A DNA stretch of 64,000 nt from Rhizobium bangladeshense (GTDB lineage: Bacteria > Pseudomonadota > Alphaproteobacteria > Rhizobiales > Rhizobiaceae): positions 1-64,000 of the forward strand of contig NZ_LYPL01000018.1 of NCBI RefSeq assembly GCF_001662075.1, given 5' to 3'. Below are positions 34,419-42,835 of this stretch, one piece after another (the first letter of the stretch is position 1; the number at the start of each line of letters is the position of its first letter). The notes beneath the pieces were generated by a model. It worked only from the letters and a program-made list of their open reading frames with translations, was not told the DNA's origin and searched no databases. The translations under genes were made by a program, and so were the position numbers.

Positions 34419-34602
34419 GCCATTATCGTCAAGGGCGGCCCTTGGAGAGCTTCATCAACGGCATGTCTTCCAGAATTCTGGACATTTTCCCGCGATTTGC
34501 GGCTCCATTGATGCAGCCCTGTCGGGCGTCTCACTTTTCGCATCGCCAATGACGACCACGAACATGTCTTCATCTGGTCGAACCAGTTGACGGGCTTCCA
34601 TA

Positions 34603-35241
34603 TCATCCTTTGCTCTCAGCCTGACGTAACGCGCTGTCAACGAGCGCCTTGGCAGCCCACTCGGCAACAGACTGGGCGCTTTCAGAGGTCAGGCCCCAGA
34701 TATCCTTCAGAACGATCAGCACCTCGACGCCGAAAACAAGCGAAAGCGCCTGCGCAAGGCGTTCCCGGGACTCCGGCGGCACGGCGCCCTGCAGGGGGGC
34801 CGTCACGGACTTCAGCAGGTCGACCCGGTGGCCGCGCGTGAACAGCGGCTCGTTGCCGAGCGTTCCCGCCTGGCGCTGCGCCCACTGGTCCAGCGAAAGT
34901 TTCAGCGCGGCCTTGAAAGTGGCCTCGAACTCGTCGATGCGCGGCATCGCGGTCGCCAAAAGGTCGGCGACGCGGGTGCGTGCATCCGGACTGTCGGACG
35001 ACCAGCCGAGTATCGGTCCCAGAGCTTCATCGACCACGGCATGCACGAGCGCGGCCTGACTCGGAAAGTAGCGGTAGGCCGTCGCGCGCGACACTTCGGC
35101 GGCCTCGGCCACTTCGCTTACCGACGGAGTAATGCCCGACTGCATGAGTCGCGTTGCTGTTTCGAGCATCAGTTTTCGCGTGCGGGCACGTGGGCCTCGC
35201 TCGGTCCTCGCTGTTTCGCTCTGTTGACGTGAGACATCCAT
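34603..35241 (-). CDS. TetR-family transcriptional regulator
   Basis: The 212-residue protein has the N-terminal TetR helix-turn-helix (about 22-68; SVSEVAEAAEVSRATAYRYFPSQAAL) and a helical ligand domain of ordinary length. I chose the ATG at 35241, the first Met just before the charged DVSRQQSETARTERG segment; an upstream start adds 14 residues. It is divergent from the Tm-1-like gene with 97 bases between, so it probably controls that operon, itself, or both. The ligand is unknown. Confidence 0.88.
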   Translation of the reverse strand: MDVSRQQSETARTERGPRARTRKLMLETATRLMQSGITPSVSEVAEAAEVSRATAYRYFPSQAALVHAVVDEALGPILGWSSDSPDARTRVADLLATAMPRIDEFEATFKAALKLSLDQWAQRQAGTLGNEPLFTRGHRVDLLKSVTAPLQGAVPPESRERLAQALSLVFGVEVLIVLKDIWGLTSESAQSVAEWAAKALVDSALRQAESKG

Positions 35242-35265
35242 ATCTTTATGATACGCGCGTCTCAC
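35229..35265. promoter_or_regulatory. Inverted repeat at the TetR / Tm-1-like divergent start
   Basis: GTGAGAC (35229-35235) and GTCTCAC (35259-35265) are exact inverted copies 23 bases apart. One arm lies inside the chosen TetR start region, which would fit autoregulation. A 7-base match can also arise by chance. Confidence 0.3.
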
Positions 35266-35338
35266 AAATTTGCAAGGGCCCACCGCTTGCCCCGAGGTGG
35301 GATATGCTGGGAGGAACCCAACCGATCTCGGAGGGGAA

Positions 35339-36535
35339 ATGAAGCAGATCTACGTGGTCGGGACGGCCGACACGAAGGGCGAGGAGCTTGCCTACCTCGC
35401 CGCTTGCATCGAAGCGGCGGGCGGGGCTGTAGTACGCGTCGATGTCGGCAGCCGTGCGCCCCGGACCGCTGTCGATGTGAAGGCCGATACGGTTGCGGCA
35501 TGCCACCCCGACGGTGCTGTAGCCGTCCTTGCCTGTGAGGACCGCGGAAGGGCGGTCGAAGCGATGGGCATTGCCTTCGCGCGCTTCCTCGTGGGGCGCC
35601 AGGACATCGCCGGCATCATCGGTATCGGTGGCGGCGGGGGCACCTCGATCATAACTGCGGGCATGCGCCAATTGCGGCTCGGCCTGCCAAAGATCATGGT
35701 CTCGACACTCGCCTCCGGCGATGTTGCTCCCTATGTCGATGTTTCCGACATCGTGATGATGCCTTCGGTCACGGACATGGCGGGCCTGAACCGGCTTAGC
35801 CGCGTCATCCTCCACAACGCCGCCCAGGCGATCACCGCCATGTCCCACCGGCCGGCTGAGGTGACTGCATCGAAACCGGCGCTCGGGCTTACTATGTTCG
35901 GCGTGACTACACCTGCCGTATCCGCCATGGTCGAGCGCCTGCGGACGGATTATGACTGCCTGGTCTTCCACGCTACCGGCACGGGCGGGCGGGCAATGGA
36001 GAAGCTGGCCGACAGCGGTCTGATTTCAGGCGTGCTCGATATCACGACGACCGAGGTCTGCGACCTGCTTTTCGGAGGCGTCCTGCCTGCCACCACGGAC
36101 CGTTTCGACGCGATCGCCCGCACCGGCCTGCCCTATGTCGGCTCGGCCGGCGCGCTCGACATGGTGAACTTCTGGGCTCCGGAGACTGTCCCGCAGCGTT
36201 ATGCTGGCCGGCTGTTTTACCGCCACAACCCGAATGTCACCTTGATGCGCACGACCTCGGCCGAATGCGCTGAGATCGGCCGTTGGATCGGCGAAAAGCT
36301 CAATCTCTGCCACGGCCCCGTACGCTTCCTCATTCCCGAAAAGGGCGTCTCGGCCCTCGATGTCGAAGGCGGTGCGTTCTTCGATCCGCAAGCCGACGCC
36401 GCGCTCTTTGCCGCGCTTGAGGCGACGGTGAAGCCAACGGTGTCGCGACATATTGTTCGCCTGCCGCTCCATATCAACGACCCGCACTTCGCAGAAGCCG
36501 CCGTCGCGGCCTATCGTGACATCGCCAACCCCTGA
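35339..36535 (+). CDS. Tm-1-like ATP-binding domain protein (UPF0261)
   Basis: The 398-residue protein starts MKQIYVVGTADTKGEEL, the typical beginning of the UPF0261 family, and contains the glycine-rich GIGGGGGTS loop near 107, probably a nucleotide site. The family corresponds to the N-terminal half of the tomato Tm-1 protein, which inhibits tobamovirus replication; the bacterial function is unknown. The ATG at 35339 follows GGAGGGGAA. The next gene, 12 bases downstream, matches the C-terminal half of Tm-1. The context of a cupin, an M24 protein and oxidoreductases points to catabolism. Confidence 0.88.
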   Translation: MKQIYVVGTADTKGEELAYLAACIEAAGGAVVRVDVGSRAPRTAVDVKADTVAACHPDGAVAVLACEDRGRAVEAMGIAFARFLVGRQDIAGIIGIGGGGGTSIITAGMRQLRLGLPKIMVSTLASGDVAPYVDVSDIVMMPSVTDMAGLNRLSRVILHNAAQAITAMSHRPAEVTASKPALGLTMFGVTTPAVSAMVERLRTDYDCLVFHATGTGGRAMEKLADSGLISGVLDITTTEVCDLLFGGVLPATTDRFDAIARTGLPYVGSAGALDMVNFWAPETVPQRYAGRLFYRHNPNVTLMRTTSAECAEIGRWIGEKLNLCHGPVRFLIPEKGVSALDVEGGAFFDPQADAALFAALEATVKPTVSRHIVRLPLHINDPHFAEAAVAAYRDIANP

Positions 36536-36547
36536 GAGACAAAATCG

Positions 36548-37390
36548 ATGCCAGCCATACCGCGCAAGACCATCCTCGAAAAATTCCACGGCATGATCGC
36601 AGCCGGTGTGCCGATCGTCGGCGGCGGCGCCGGCACCGGCATCTCTGCCAAGGCTGAGGAGGCAGGCGGCATCGATCTCATCATTATCTACAATTCTGGG
36701 CGCTACCGCATGGCGGGGCGCGGGTCTGCGGCCGGACTGCTGGCCTACGGCAATGCCAACGAAATTGTGAAGGACATGGCGCTCGAAGTGTTGCCGGTCG
36801 TGAAAAAGACGCCGGTGCTCGCCGGCGTCAATGGCACGGACCCCTTTGTGCTGATGCCGCGCTTCCTCGCCGACCTGAAGGCTATGGGCTTTTCAGGTGT
36901 ACAGAACTTCCCCACGATCGGCCTCTTCGACGGCCGGATGCGGCAGAGTTTCGAGGAGACAGGCATGAGCTACAATCTGGAGGTCGAAATGATCGCCACC
37001 GCCCACGGGCTCGACCTGCTGACGACGCCCTATGTCTTTAACGAGAGCGAGGCTATCGCCATGACAGTCGCCGGCGCCGACATCGTCGTGGCGCATATGG
37101 GGGTAACGACCGGCGGCACGATAGGCGCCACATCCGGCAGGTCGCTCGATGACTGCGTCGACGAGATCGCCGCGATCGCCAAGGCGGCGCGGTCCGTGCG
37201 CGACGACGTCATCGTCCTCTGCCACGGCGGCCCTATCTCCATGCCGGAGGATGCGCGCTACGTCCTCGAGCGTTGTGCTGGTTGCCACGGCTTTTATGGT
37301 GCAAGCTCGATGGAGCGCCTGCCGGCGGAGGCTGCAATCCGCAAGCAGACGGAAGACTTCAAGGCGCTCGCCCTTAGCGCGGTCGTCTGA
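36548..37390 (+). CDS. Phosphoenolpyruvate hydrolase-like TIM-barrel protein (Tm-1 C-terminal-domain family)
   Basis: The 280-residue protein belongs to the PEP-hydrolase-like family of TIM barrels related to PEP mutase and isocitrate lyase. GGGAGTGISAKAEEAGGIDLIIIYNSGRYRM at the start and AHMGVTTGGTIG later are characteristic. In plants this domain is fused behind the UPF0261 domain in Tm-1. The reaction is not established in bacteria; C-C or C-O bond chemistry on a small keto acid is a reasonable guess. It overlaps the first possible start of the cupin gene, so all are co-transcribed. Confidence 0.87.
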   Translation: MPAIPRKTILEKFHGMIAAGVPIVGGGAGTGISAKAEEAGGIDLIIIYNSGRYRMAGRGSAAGLLAYGNANEIVKDMALEVLPVVKKTPVLAGVNGTDPFVLMPRFLADLKAMGFSGVQNFPTIGLFDGRMRQSFEETGMSYNLEVEMIATAHGLDLLTTPYVFNESEAIAMTVAGADIVVAHMGVTTGGTIGATSGRSLDDCVDEIAAIAKAARSVRDDVIVLCHGGPISMPEDARYVLERCAGCHGFYGASSMERLPAEAAIRKQTEDFKALALSAVV

Positions 37391-37416
37391 TGGAAGGGCA
37401 TGGAGGAGGCCGTTTC

Positions 37417-37830
37417 ATGGAAAAGGACAAGTACTTCATCTATCCCGAGGATGTGAGCGCCTTCGGTTTCGACTGGGGCAAGCTGTCGCTGACCGTGGCG
37501 CCCGAGGTCAACGGCGCCAGCCGCTTTTCCGGAGGCGTCGTCGAACTGCCAAGTGGCGAGGGCCATTCCCGCCACAATCACCCGGGCGCAGAGGAAATCA
37601 TCTTCGTGATTTCCGGCGAGGGCGAGCAGATGGTCGAGGACGAGAACGGTAATCCGATGACGCGGCAGGTCGCCAGCGGCTGCACGATCTATATTCCCGA
37701 AAGTCGCTTTCATTCGACCAAGAACACTGGCGGCGGGCCTATGCTCCTCTTCGTGGTCTATTCACCGGCGGGACCGGAGCTTGCGCTTCGCGATTTGCCA
37801 GACTTCCGCCTGCTGCCGCAGGGCCTCTGA
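37417..37830 (+). CDS. Cupin-domain protein
   Basis: The 137-residue protein is a single-domain cupin. The first cupin motif GEGHSRHNHPGAEEIIFVISGEGE gives His and Glu metal ligands, and the second includes YIPESRFHSTKN. I chose the ATG at 37417, which follows GGAGGAGG; an earlier in-frame start at 37390 overlaps the previous stop. It could be an isomerase, a dioxygenase or a sugar-binding cupin. Its place between the Tm-1 pair and the M24 gene suggests a step in the same route. Confidence 0.82.
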   Translation: MEKDKYFIYPEDVSAFGFDWGKLSLTVAPEVNGASRFSGGVVELPSGEGHSRHNHPGAEEIIFVISGEGEQMVEDENGNPMTRQVASGCTIYIPESRFHSTKNTGGGPMLLFVVYSPAGPELALRDLPDFRLLPQGL

Positions 37831-37854
37831 GGCGATATTCTGGGAGAAAAGACA

Positions 37855-39045
37855 ATGAACGACAATGCCGGGCAAACAAGGCAGCCCACCGTGGCGCCCT
37901 TCGATACGGCCAAGCTCGACCGCCTCATGGAGGAAGCCGGTATCGACGTCATCGTCGCCACCTCCAAACACAACACGCAATATCTCATGGGCGGCTACAA
38001 GTTCATCTTCTTCGCCGCCATGGATGCGATTGGTCATAGCCGGTACCTGCCGATCTTGATTTACGAGAAGGGCACGCCTGATCACTCCGCCTATGTGGGG
38101 AACCGCATGGAAGGCGCAGAGCACCAGAATAATCCATTCTGGACGCCCGCCGTGCATACGGCGACCTGGGGCACGCAGGATGCAGCGGGGCTCGCCGTCG
38201 AGCACCTGAAGAAAATCGGCAAGACCGGTGGGCGCATCGGCATCGAGCCAGCCTTCCTGCCGTCCGACGCCCGCGATCTTCTTGCCTCTCGGCTGGATGG
38301 CGCTCGATTTGTCGATGCCACGCATGTTTTGGAGCGGCTGAGGGCCGTCAAGACACCGGACGAACTGGCAAAGCTTAGACGCGCCTCCGAACTGATCACC
38401 GACTCGATGCTGGCGACGATCGCGGCGGCACGCGCCGGTTCGACGAAACTGGAGATCATCGAGCAACTGCGCCGGGAGGAGACGAACCGCGGGCTGCACT
38501 TCGAATATTGTCTGCTGACGCTCGGCGCCAGTCACAACCGCGCGGGCTCGCCGCAGGCCTGGGCCGAGGGTGAGATCCTGTCGATCGATTCAGGCGGCAA
38601 CTATCACGGATATATCGGTGACCTATGCCGCATGGGCGTGCTCGGCGAGCCGGATGCGGAGCTGGAGGACCTTCTGGCCGAGGTCGAATGCATTCAGCAA
38701 GCGGCCTTCGCCAAGGTCAGAGCAGGGGCGCCAGGCAGTGAAATGATCGTGGCGGCGGAAGCCGAGCTCAAAGCCTCGCCATCAGCGGCCTATACCGACT
38801 TCTTCTGCCATGGCATGGGCCTCATCAGCCACGAAGCACCATTCCTCATGACGAACCACCCCGTCGCCTATGAGGGTGTCGATGCCGACAAGCCACTGGA
38901 GGCCGGCAGTGTGATCTCGGTCGAGACGACGATGCTGCACCCGAAACGCGGATTCATCAAGCTGGAGGATACGCTCGCCATCACCGATGGCGGCTATGAA
39001 ATGTTCGGCGACCGTGGACGAGGCTGGAACCGCGGCGGAGTGTGA
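37855..39045 (+). CDS. M24-family metallopeptidase (Xaa-Pro aminopeptidase/creatinase-like)
   Basis: The 396-residue protein has an N-terminal creatinase-N-like domain (about 15-165) and the pita-bread catalytic domain. Metal ligands are readable: two Asp in SIDSGGNYHGYIGDLCR, His in CHGMGLISHE and two Glu in VETTMLHPKRGFIKLEDTL. It is therefore a metal-bound member, unlike creatinase itself. As the last gene of the Tm-1-like operon it may cleave an amide, a peptide-like bond or a C-N bond of the imported compound. It is not closely similar to the DddP-like M24 protein elsewhere in the window. Confidence 0.85.
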   Translation: MNDNAGQTRQPTVAPFDTAKLDRLMEEAGIDVIVATSKHNTQYLMGGYKFIFFAAMDAIGHSRYLPILIYEKGTPDHSAYVGNRMEGAEHQNNPFWTPAVHTATWGTQDAAGLAVEHLKKIGKTGGRIGIEPAFLPSDARDLLASRLDGARFVDATHVLERLRAVKTPDELAKLRRASELITDSMLATIAAARAGSTKLEIIEQLRREETNRGLHFEYCLLTLGASHNRAGSPQAWAEGEILSIDSGGNYHGYIGDLCRMGVLGEPDAELEDLLAEVECIQQAAFAKVRAGAPGSEMIVAAEAELKASPSAAYTDFFCHGMGLISHEAPFLMTNHPVAYEGVDADKPLEAGSVISVETTMLHPKRGFIKLEDTLAITDGGYEMFGDRGRGWNRGGV

Positions 39046-39069
39046 TTGCGCTCCGTGAGCCCTCAATGG

Positions 39070-39099
39070 AAGGCCCGGCAGATGTCACTGCCGGGCCTT
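39070..39099. terminator. Bidirectional Rho-independent terminator
   Basis: AAGGCCCGGCA and TGCCGGGCCTT form a perfect 11-base-pair stem with an 8-base loop, followed by TTCC-GTTTCTT on the plus strand. It lies between the convergent M24 and DJ-1-like genes and can serve both. Confidence 0.8.
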
Positions 39100-39121
39100 T
39101 CCGTTTCTTGGTGCGGTGGTC

Positions 39122-39715
39122 TCAGTTGTGGCGGATCTCCGTTCCCAGCACCTTCAGGCATTCGCGCATAAAGGCGGCGAGCGCGGTCCAACCCTTGGCC
39201 GAGACCATTGAACCATCGACATGGGCCTCGGTTGGCGACAGGTCGATATAGGTTCCGCCCGCCAGGGTGACCTCGGGCTCGCAGGCAGCAAGCGCACCCA
39301 CCGTCTTGCCGCTAACGACACCGTCGACCGCGATCAGGATCTGGACTCCGTGGCAGATAGTGAATATCGGCTTCCTCTGCTCATGGAAGTGGCGCACCAT
39401 CGCCTGCACGCGTTTGTCGGTGCGGATATATTCCGGTCCGCGCCCGCCGGCACAGTAGACAGCATGATACTGGTCGAGTTGTTCCGCGGCTTCGGAAAAC
39501 GTCTTGTTGATCGTGACATTGTGCCCGAGTTTCTCCGTATAGGTCTGATCCCCCTCGAAATCGTGCAGCGACGTCCTGAGGATGTCGCCGGCCCTCTTGT
39601 CCGGGCACACGACGTGCACCGTATGACCGACCGCCTCCATCGCCTGCTGGAAGACGAAGATTTCATACTCCTCGGTGAAATCGCCGGTGAGCATCAGGAT
39701 TTTCTTGCCTGGCAT
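39122..39715 (-). CDS. DJ-1/PfpI-family protein
   Basis: The 197-residue protein has the nucleophile elbow TICHGVQ, with Cys121 followed by His122, and an acidic pair at Glu15/Glu16 (DFTEEYE), which is the usual arrangement of PfpI-type proteins. The family includes intracellular proteases, chaperones and glyoxalase III-type enzymes. It lies just downstream of a GntR gene on the same strand and is convergent with the Tm-1-like operon. A role in handling reactive carbonyls from the nearby oxidoreductases is possible but unproven. Confidence 0.85.
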   Translation of the reverse strand: MPGKKILMLTGDFTEEYEIFVFQQAMEAVGHTVHVVCPDKRAGDILRTSLHDFEGDQTYTEKLGHNVTINKTFSEAAEQLDQYHAVYCAGGRGPEYIRTDKRVQAMVRHFHEQRKPIFTICHGVQILIAVDGVVSGKTVGALAACEPEVTLAGGTYIDLSPTEAHVDGSMVSAKGWTALAAFMRECLKVLGTEIRHN

Positions 39716-39767
39716 GGGTTCTCCTCCTCGTTGTCAGATGGGCAGGCGGGTCTTGCTTTCCGATTCC

Positions 39768-40466
39768 TCAGATCTCGTCGAACGCCGGCAACAGCCGGTC
39801 GCGCGAATGTTCGATGTGGATGCGCATTGCGCTCGCAGCCGCAGCGGGGTCGCGCGTCGCAAAGGCATCGAGCAGCATCTGGTGCTCGCCGAGTGCCTCC
39901 TCGGTGACACGGCGATGGAACATCAGGCGAAAGATGTGGAAATGCGTGTGTTGGAACGCCAGCGTCTCGCGGATCAACTCGTTCCCGGCAAATTCCATGA
40001 TGCGGTCGTGGAAAATAGCGTCCTTGCGGGCGAAGGCCGAATAGTTCGCTCGTTCGTCCCTGTTGTCGCTATGGGTCATCACGCCCGCGGCCTCCGTCAG
40101 GATGGCCAGCTTTTCATTGTCCATCGACTCGGCCGCCTTCGCAGCGCCGGCAGGTTCCAGCAGCAGACGGAGTTCGTAGAGTTCGTCGAAGCGGCGGCGC
40201 GTGATCTGGGGCGCGGCGCGATAGCCGATGAGATGCTGCTTTACGACGAGACCCTCGCCTTCGAGCCTTCCGAGGGCTTCGCGGATCGGCGTGTGGGAGA
40301 CGTTGAACTCCCTTACCAGGTTGTCGACCGTGATGCGCGCGCCCGGCGCGATCTTCAACGACATGAGCTGGTTGAAGATTGCTTCATAGACATCGCCGGC
40401 CAAACTGTTGGCGCGTGGTATCTGGGTCGTCGCCGTCGAAGGTTCTTTGCGTCTTGCCGAAATCAT
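39768..40466 (-). CDS. GntR-family transcriptional regulator (FCD type)
   Basis: The 232-residue protein has a winged helix (about 22-90; VDNLVREFNVSHTPIREALGRLEGEG) and an FCD domain with conserved polar positions (DAIFHDRIMEFAGNE and AMRIHIEHSR). It is divergent from the Ldh2-type dehydrogenase operon with 95 bases between, in which a CCTATA/TATAGG dyad lies. It probably represses that operon and is released by a substrate or intermediate. The DJ-1-like gene downstream may be co-transcribed. Confidence 0.87.
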   Translation of the reverse strand: MISARRKEPSTATTQIPRANSLAGDVYEAIFNQLMSLKIAPGARITVDNLVREFNVSHTPIREALGRLEGEGLVVKQHLIGYRAAPQITRRRFDELYELRLLLEPAGAAKAAESMDNEKLAILTEAAGVMTHSDNRDERANYSAFARKDAIFHDRIMEFAGNELIRETLAFQHTHFHIFRLMFHRRVTEEALGEHQMLLDAFATRDPAAAASAMRIHIEHSRDRLLPAFDEI

Positions 40467-40531
40467 CTGCTGCCTTGCCTCTTGACAGGTTCAATCGCTA
40501 GCACGATGCTGCCCCCAAGGCAATCCTATAT

Positions 40532-40551
40532 CCTATACGATTTAATATAGG
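40532..40551. promoter_or_regulatory. Inverted repeat, candidate GntR operator
   Basis: CCTATA (40532-40537) and TATAGG (40546-40551) are exact inverted copies 8 bases apart, with a further CCTATA at 40525. The dyad ends 10 bases before the start codon of the Ldh2-type gene, so binding would block transcription or initiation. Its assignment to the divergent GntR gene is by position. Confidence 0.5.
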
Positions 40552-40561
40552 GAAGAAAATC

Positions 40562-41596
40562 ATGCGAGTATCCGAAGCCGCAGCCCTCGCGCTTGCCACC
40601 CGTCTGCTGGAAGAGCATGGCGCGCCGCGCGACCATGCAGCCCTGCAGGCACGCGTCCTGGTAACGGCCGAGATGAAGGGGCATCCCTCGCATGGCCTCT
40701 ACCGGCTTCCGCGCCTCGTCGAACGGATCAAGCGAGGTGTTGTTGACCCGCAGACGAGGGGAACGCAGCGCTGGCGCGCGGATGCTGTTCTGGAGGTGGA
40801 GGGTTCTTCGGGATTTGGTCCCGTCGTCGCCATGGCCGCGATCGAGCGGCTGGCGCCTCACATTCCTGATCTAGGAATCGGCCTCGCCGCCGTGCGCAAT
40901 GCGAACCACCTCGGCATGCTCGCGTATTATGTGGAGGCCATCGCTGCGATGGGTTTCGTCGGCATCGCGCTTTCGTCGAGCGAAGCCCTCGTCCATCCAT
41001 TCGGCGGTACACGCGCTATGCTCGGCACCAACCCCGTCGCTATCGCCGTGCCGACCGCCGGGGATCCCCTCGTGCTGGACCTTGCCACCAGTCTCGTGCC
41101 GATGGGCCGGATCCATCACCATGCTGCGACCGGCAGGCCCATTCCCGAGGGCTGGGCGCGTGATGCGGCTGGTAAGCCGACGACCGATCCGCAACGCGCC
41201 AAGGACGGCGCGATTGCACCCTTCGGCGATGCGAAGGGCTATGGCCTCGGCATTGCGATCGAGCTGCTGGTGGCGGCTCTTGCGGGTTCGGCGGTCGCAC
41301 CGGATGTGCGCGGCACGCTCGACAACCGGTCGCCGTGCAACAAGGGCGACATCTTCATCTTGATCGAGCCCAGTCTGGCGCCGGGACTTCCGGCGCGGCT
41401 GTCGGCCTATCTCGCTGCGGTGCGTGCTTCACCATCCGAAGTGGCCGGCGAAGCGGTTCGCGTCCCAGGCGATCGTGCCCGCCGCCGGCGCTCGGTTGCA
41501 AGCCGGAACGGTTTTGAGGTCGACCAGCGCCTCTGGGAAGACCTCAACGCGCTTTCCCCCTCCCGCATACTGGCCTTCGAGGGGCAAAGATCATGA
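40562..41596 (+). CDS. Malate/L-lactate dehydrogenase-family (Ldh2/YlbC type) oxidoreductase
   Basis: The 344-residue protein has the signature of the non-Rossmann NAD(P) dehydrogenase family: GHPSHGLYRLP near 40, VRNANHLGMLAYY near 116, GTNPVAIAVP and FGDAKGYGLGIAIELL. The family includes ureidoglycolate, malate, 2,3-diketogulonate and delta1-piperideine-2-carboxylate reductases. The start is at the conserved N-terminus after GGGAAG. It overlaps the iron alcohol dehydrogenase start by four bases. The substrate is probably a 2-hydroxy or cyclic imino acid. Confidence 0.87.
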   Translation: MRVSEAAALALATRLLEEHGAPRDHAALQARVLVTAEMKGHPSHGLYRLPRLVERIKRGVVDPQTRGTQRWRADAVLEVEGSSGFGPVVAMAAIERLAPHIPDLGIGLAAVRNANHLGMLAYYVEAIAAMGFVGIALSSSEALVHPFGGTRAMLGTNPVAIAVPTAGDPLVLDLATSLVPMGRIHHHAATGRPIPEGWARDAAGKPTTDPQRAKDGAIAPFGDAKGYGLGIAIELLVAALAGSAVAPDVRGTLDNRSPCNKGDIFILIEPSLAPGLPARLSAYLAAVRASPSEVAGEAVRVPGDRARRRRSVASRNGFEVDQRLWEDLNALSPSRILAFEGQRS

Positions 41597-42822
41597 GCCT
41601 GTTTGCCGCCTTGAGGCTGCCGCGGGAAATCCTGTTTGGCATCGGTCAGCGCCATGCGCTCGCGCGCGTCGCCAGCAGGACCGGGCGGCGCGCACTCGTC
41701 TGCACGGACGCGCGTTTTGCCGCAACGCCGGTCTTCGCGGAAATGATCGCCGCGGTCGAAACCGCCGGCATTGCCGTACTCGTGCATGACCAGACGCTGC
41801 CGGACGTGCCGCGCGATACGGTCGCGGTCTGCGTCGAGGCCGCCCGCGGCTTTGAGCCCGATATGGTGATCGGCATCGGCGGTGGCAGCTGCCTCGACCT
41901 GGCGAAATGCGCCTCGCTGCTGCTCACTCATGGCGGCGCACTTGTAGATTACTACGGTGAGTTCAAGGTGCCGGCACCGGTCCTGCCGGTCATCGCGGTG
42001 CCGACGACGGCAGGCACAGGCTCCGAGGTGACGCCAGTTGCGGTTGTCTCGGATCCCGACCGCACCCTGAAGGTAGGCATTTCCAGCCCATATCTCATCG
42101 CTGCAGCGGCGATCTGTGATCCGGAACTCACCTTATCCTGCCCGCCAGAGCTCACCGCGATCGCCGGGGCGGACGCGCTGACGCATGCGATCGAAGCCTT
42201 CACGGCCATGCGCCGCCCCGGCGACCCGGATCTCGCGCAGCAGCACGTCTTCATCGGCAAGAGCGATCTCTCCGACCAGTTCGCCCTGCATGCCATCCGG
42301 CTCCTTGGCCGGAGCTTGGAAAAGGCCTTCGCCGACGGCTCGGACATCGATGCACGCGCCGATGTGATGATGGGCGCGCTCGCTGCGGGCTGCGCCTTCG
42401 GAACCGCGGGTACCGCTGCGGCTCATGCGGTGCAATATCCCGTCGGCGCCGTCACTCATACGCCGCACGGGCTCGGCGTGGCGACAATGCTTCCCTATGT
42501 CATGACATATAATCGCCGTGTCGCTGCCCCGGAGATCGCCACTGTCGGCAGGGCGCTCGGCCTCGGCCCCATCGGGGTGGAGGACGACGAGACGCTTGCC
42601 GATGCCGCCATCGGCGAGGTCAGTCGCCTGTTCGCCGCAATCGGCATTGCGCCGACGCTCGCCGGGCTCGGCCTGCCGGAAGACCGGATCGACTGGGCGG
42701 CCGAACAGGCGCTCGGCATCGGCCGGCTGATCAAGAATAACCCACGCTCCCTGGATTCGGCCGGCATGCGCGCTCTCGTGCGTGCCGCCTATAACGGCGA
42801 CTTCGCCGCTTCCGCCCTCTGA
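41593..42822 (+). CDS. Iron-containing alcohol dehydrogenase
   Basis: The 409-residue protein has the NAD motif GIGGGSCLDLAK near 94, the TTAGTGSEVTPVAV segment, and iron ligands suggested by ADALTHAIEAF and THTPHGLGVA. An insertion near residues 205-230 is longer than in many relatives. It oxidises or reduces a small alcohol/aldehyde pair. It is translationally coupled to the Ldh2-type gene and followed after 13 bases by an aldehyde dehydrogenase, so alcohol to aldehyde to acid is the simple reading. Confidence 0.9.
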   Translation: MSLFAALRLPREILFGIGQRHALARVASRTGRRALVCTDARFAATPVFAEMIAAVETAGIAVLVHDQTLPDVPRDTVAVCVEAARGFEPDMVIGIGGGSCLDLAKCASLLLTHGGALVDYYGEFKVPAPVLPVIAVPTTAGTGSEVTPVAVVSDPDRTLKVGISSPYLIAAAAICDPELTLSCPPELTAIAGADALTHAIEAFTAMRRPGDPDLAQQHVFIGKSDLSDQFALHAIRLLGRSLEKAFADGSDIDARADVMMGALAAGCAFGTAGTAAAHAVQYPVGAVTHTPHGLGVATMLPYVMTYNRRVAAPEIATVGRALGLGPIGVEDDETLADAAIGEVSRLFAAIGIAPTLAGLGLPEDRIDWAAEQALGIGRLIKNNPRSLDSAGMRALVRAAYNGDFAASAL

Positions 42823-42835
42823 TTAGGAAACAATC

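Larger units (their letters stand above)
34257..34602. other. Intergenic region between the importer operon and the TetR gene
   Basis: The 346 bases carry the promoter and operator candidates of the importer operon at 34391-34418. The 180 bases nearest the TetR stop show no gene that I would support, only short frames with poor composition. Confidence 0.55.

Noticed and set aside
34391..34606. Minus-strand frame in the gap between the importer and TetR genes
   Set aside because: It covers the probable promoter and operator and shows no family features, so it is not a gene or an obvious gene remnant.
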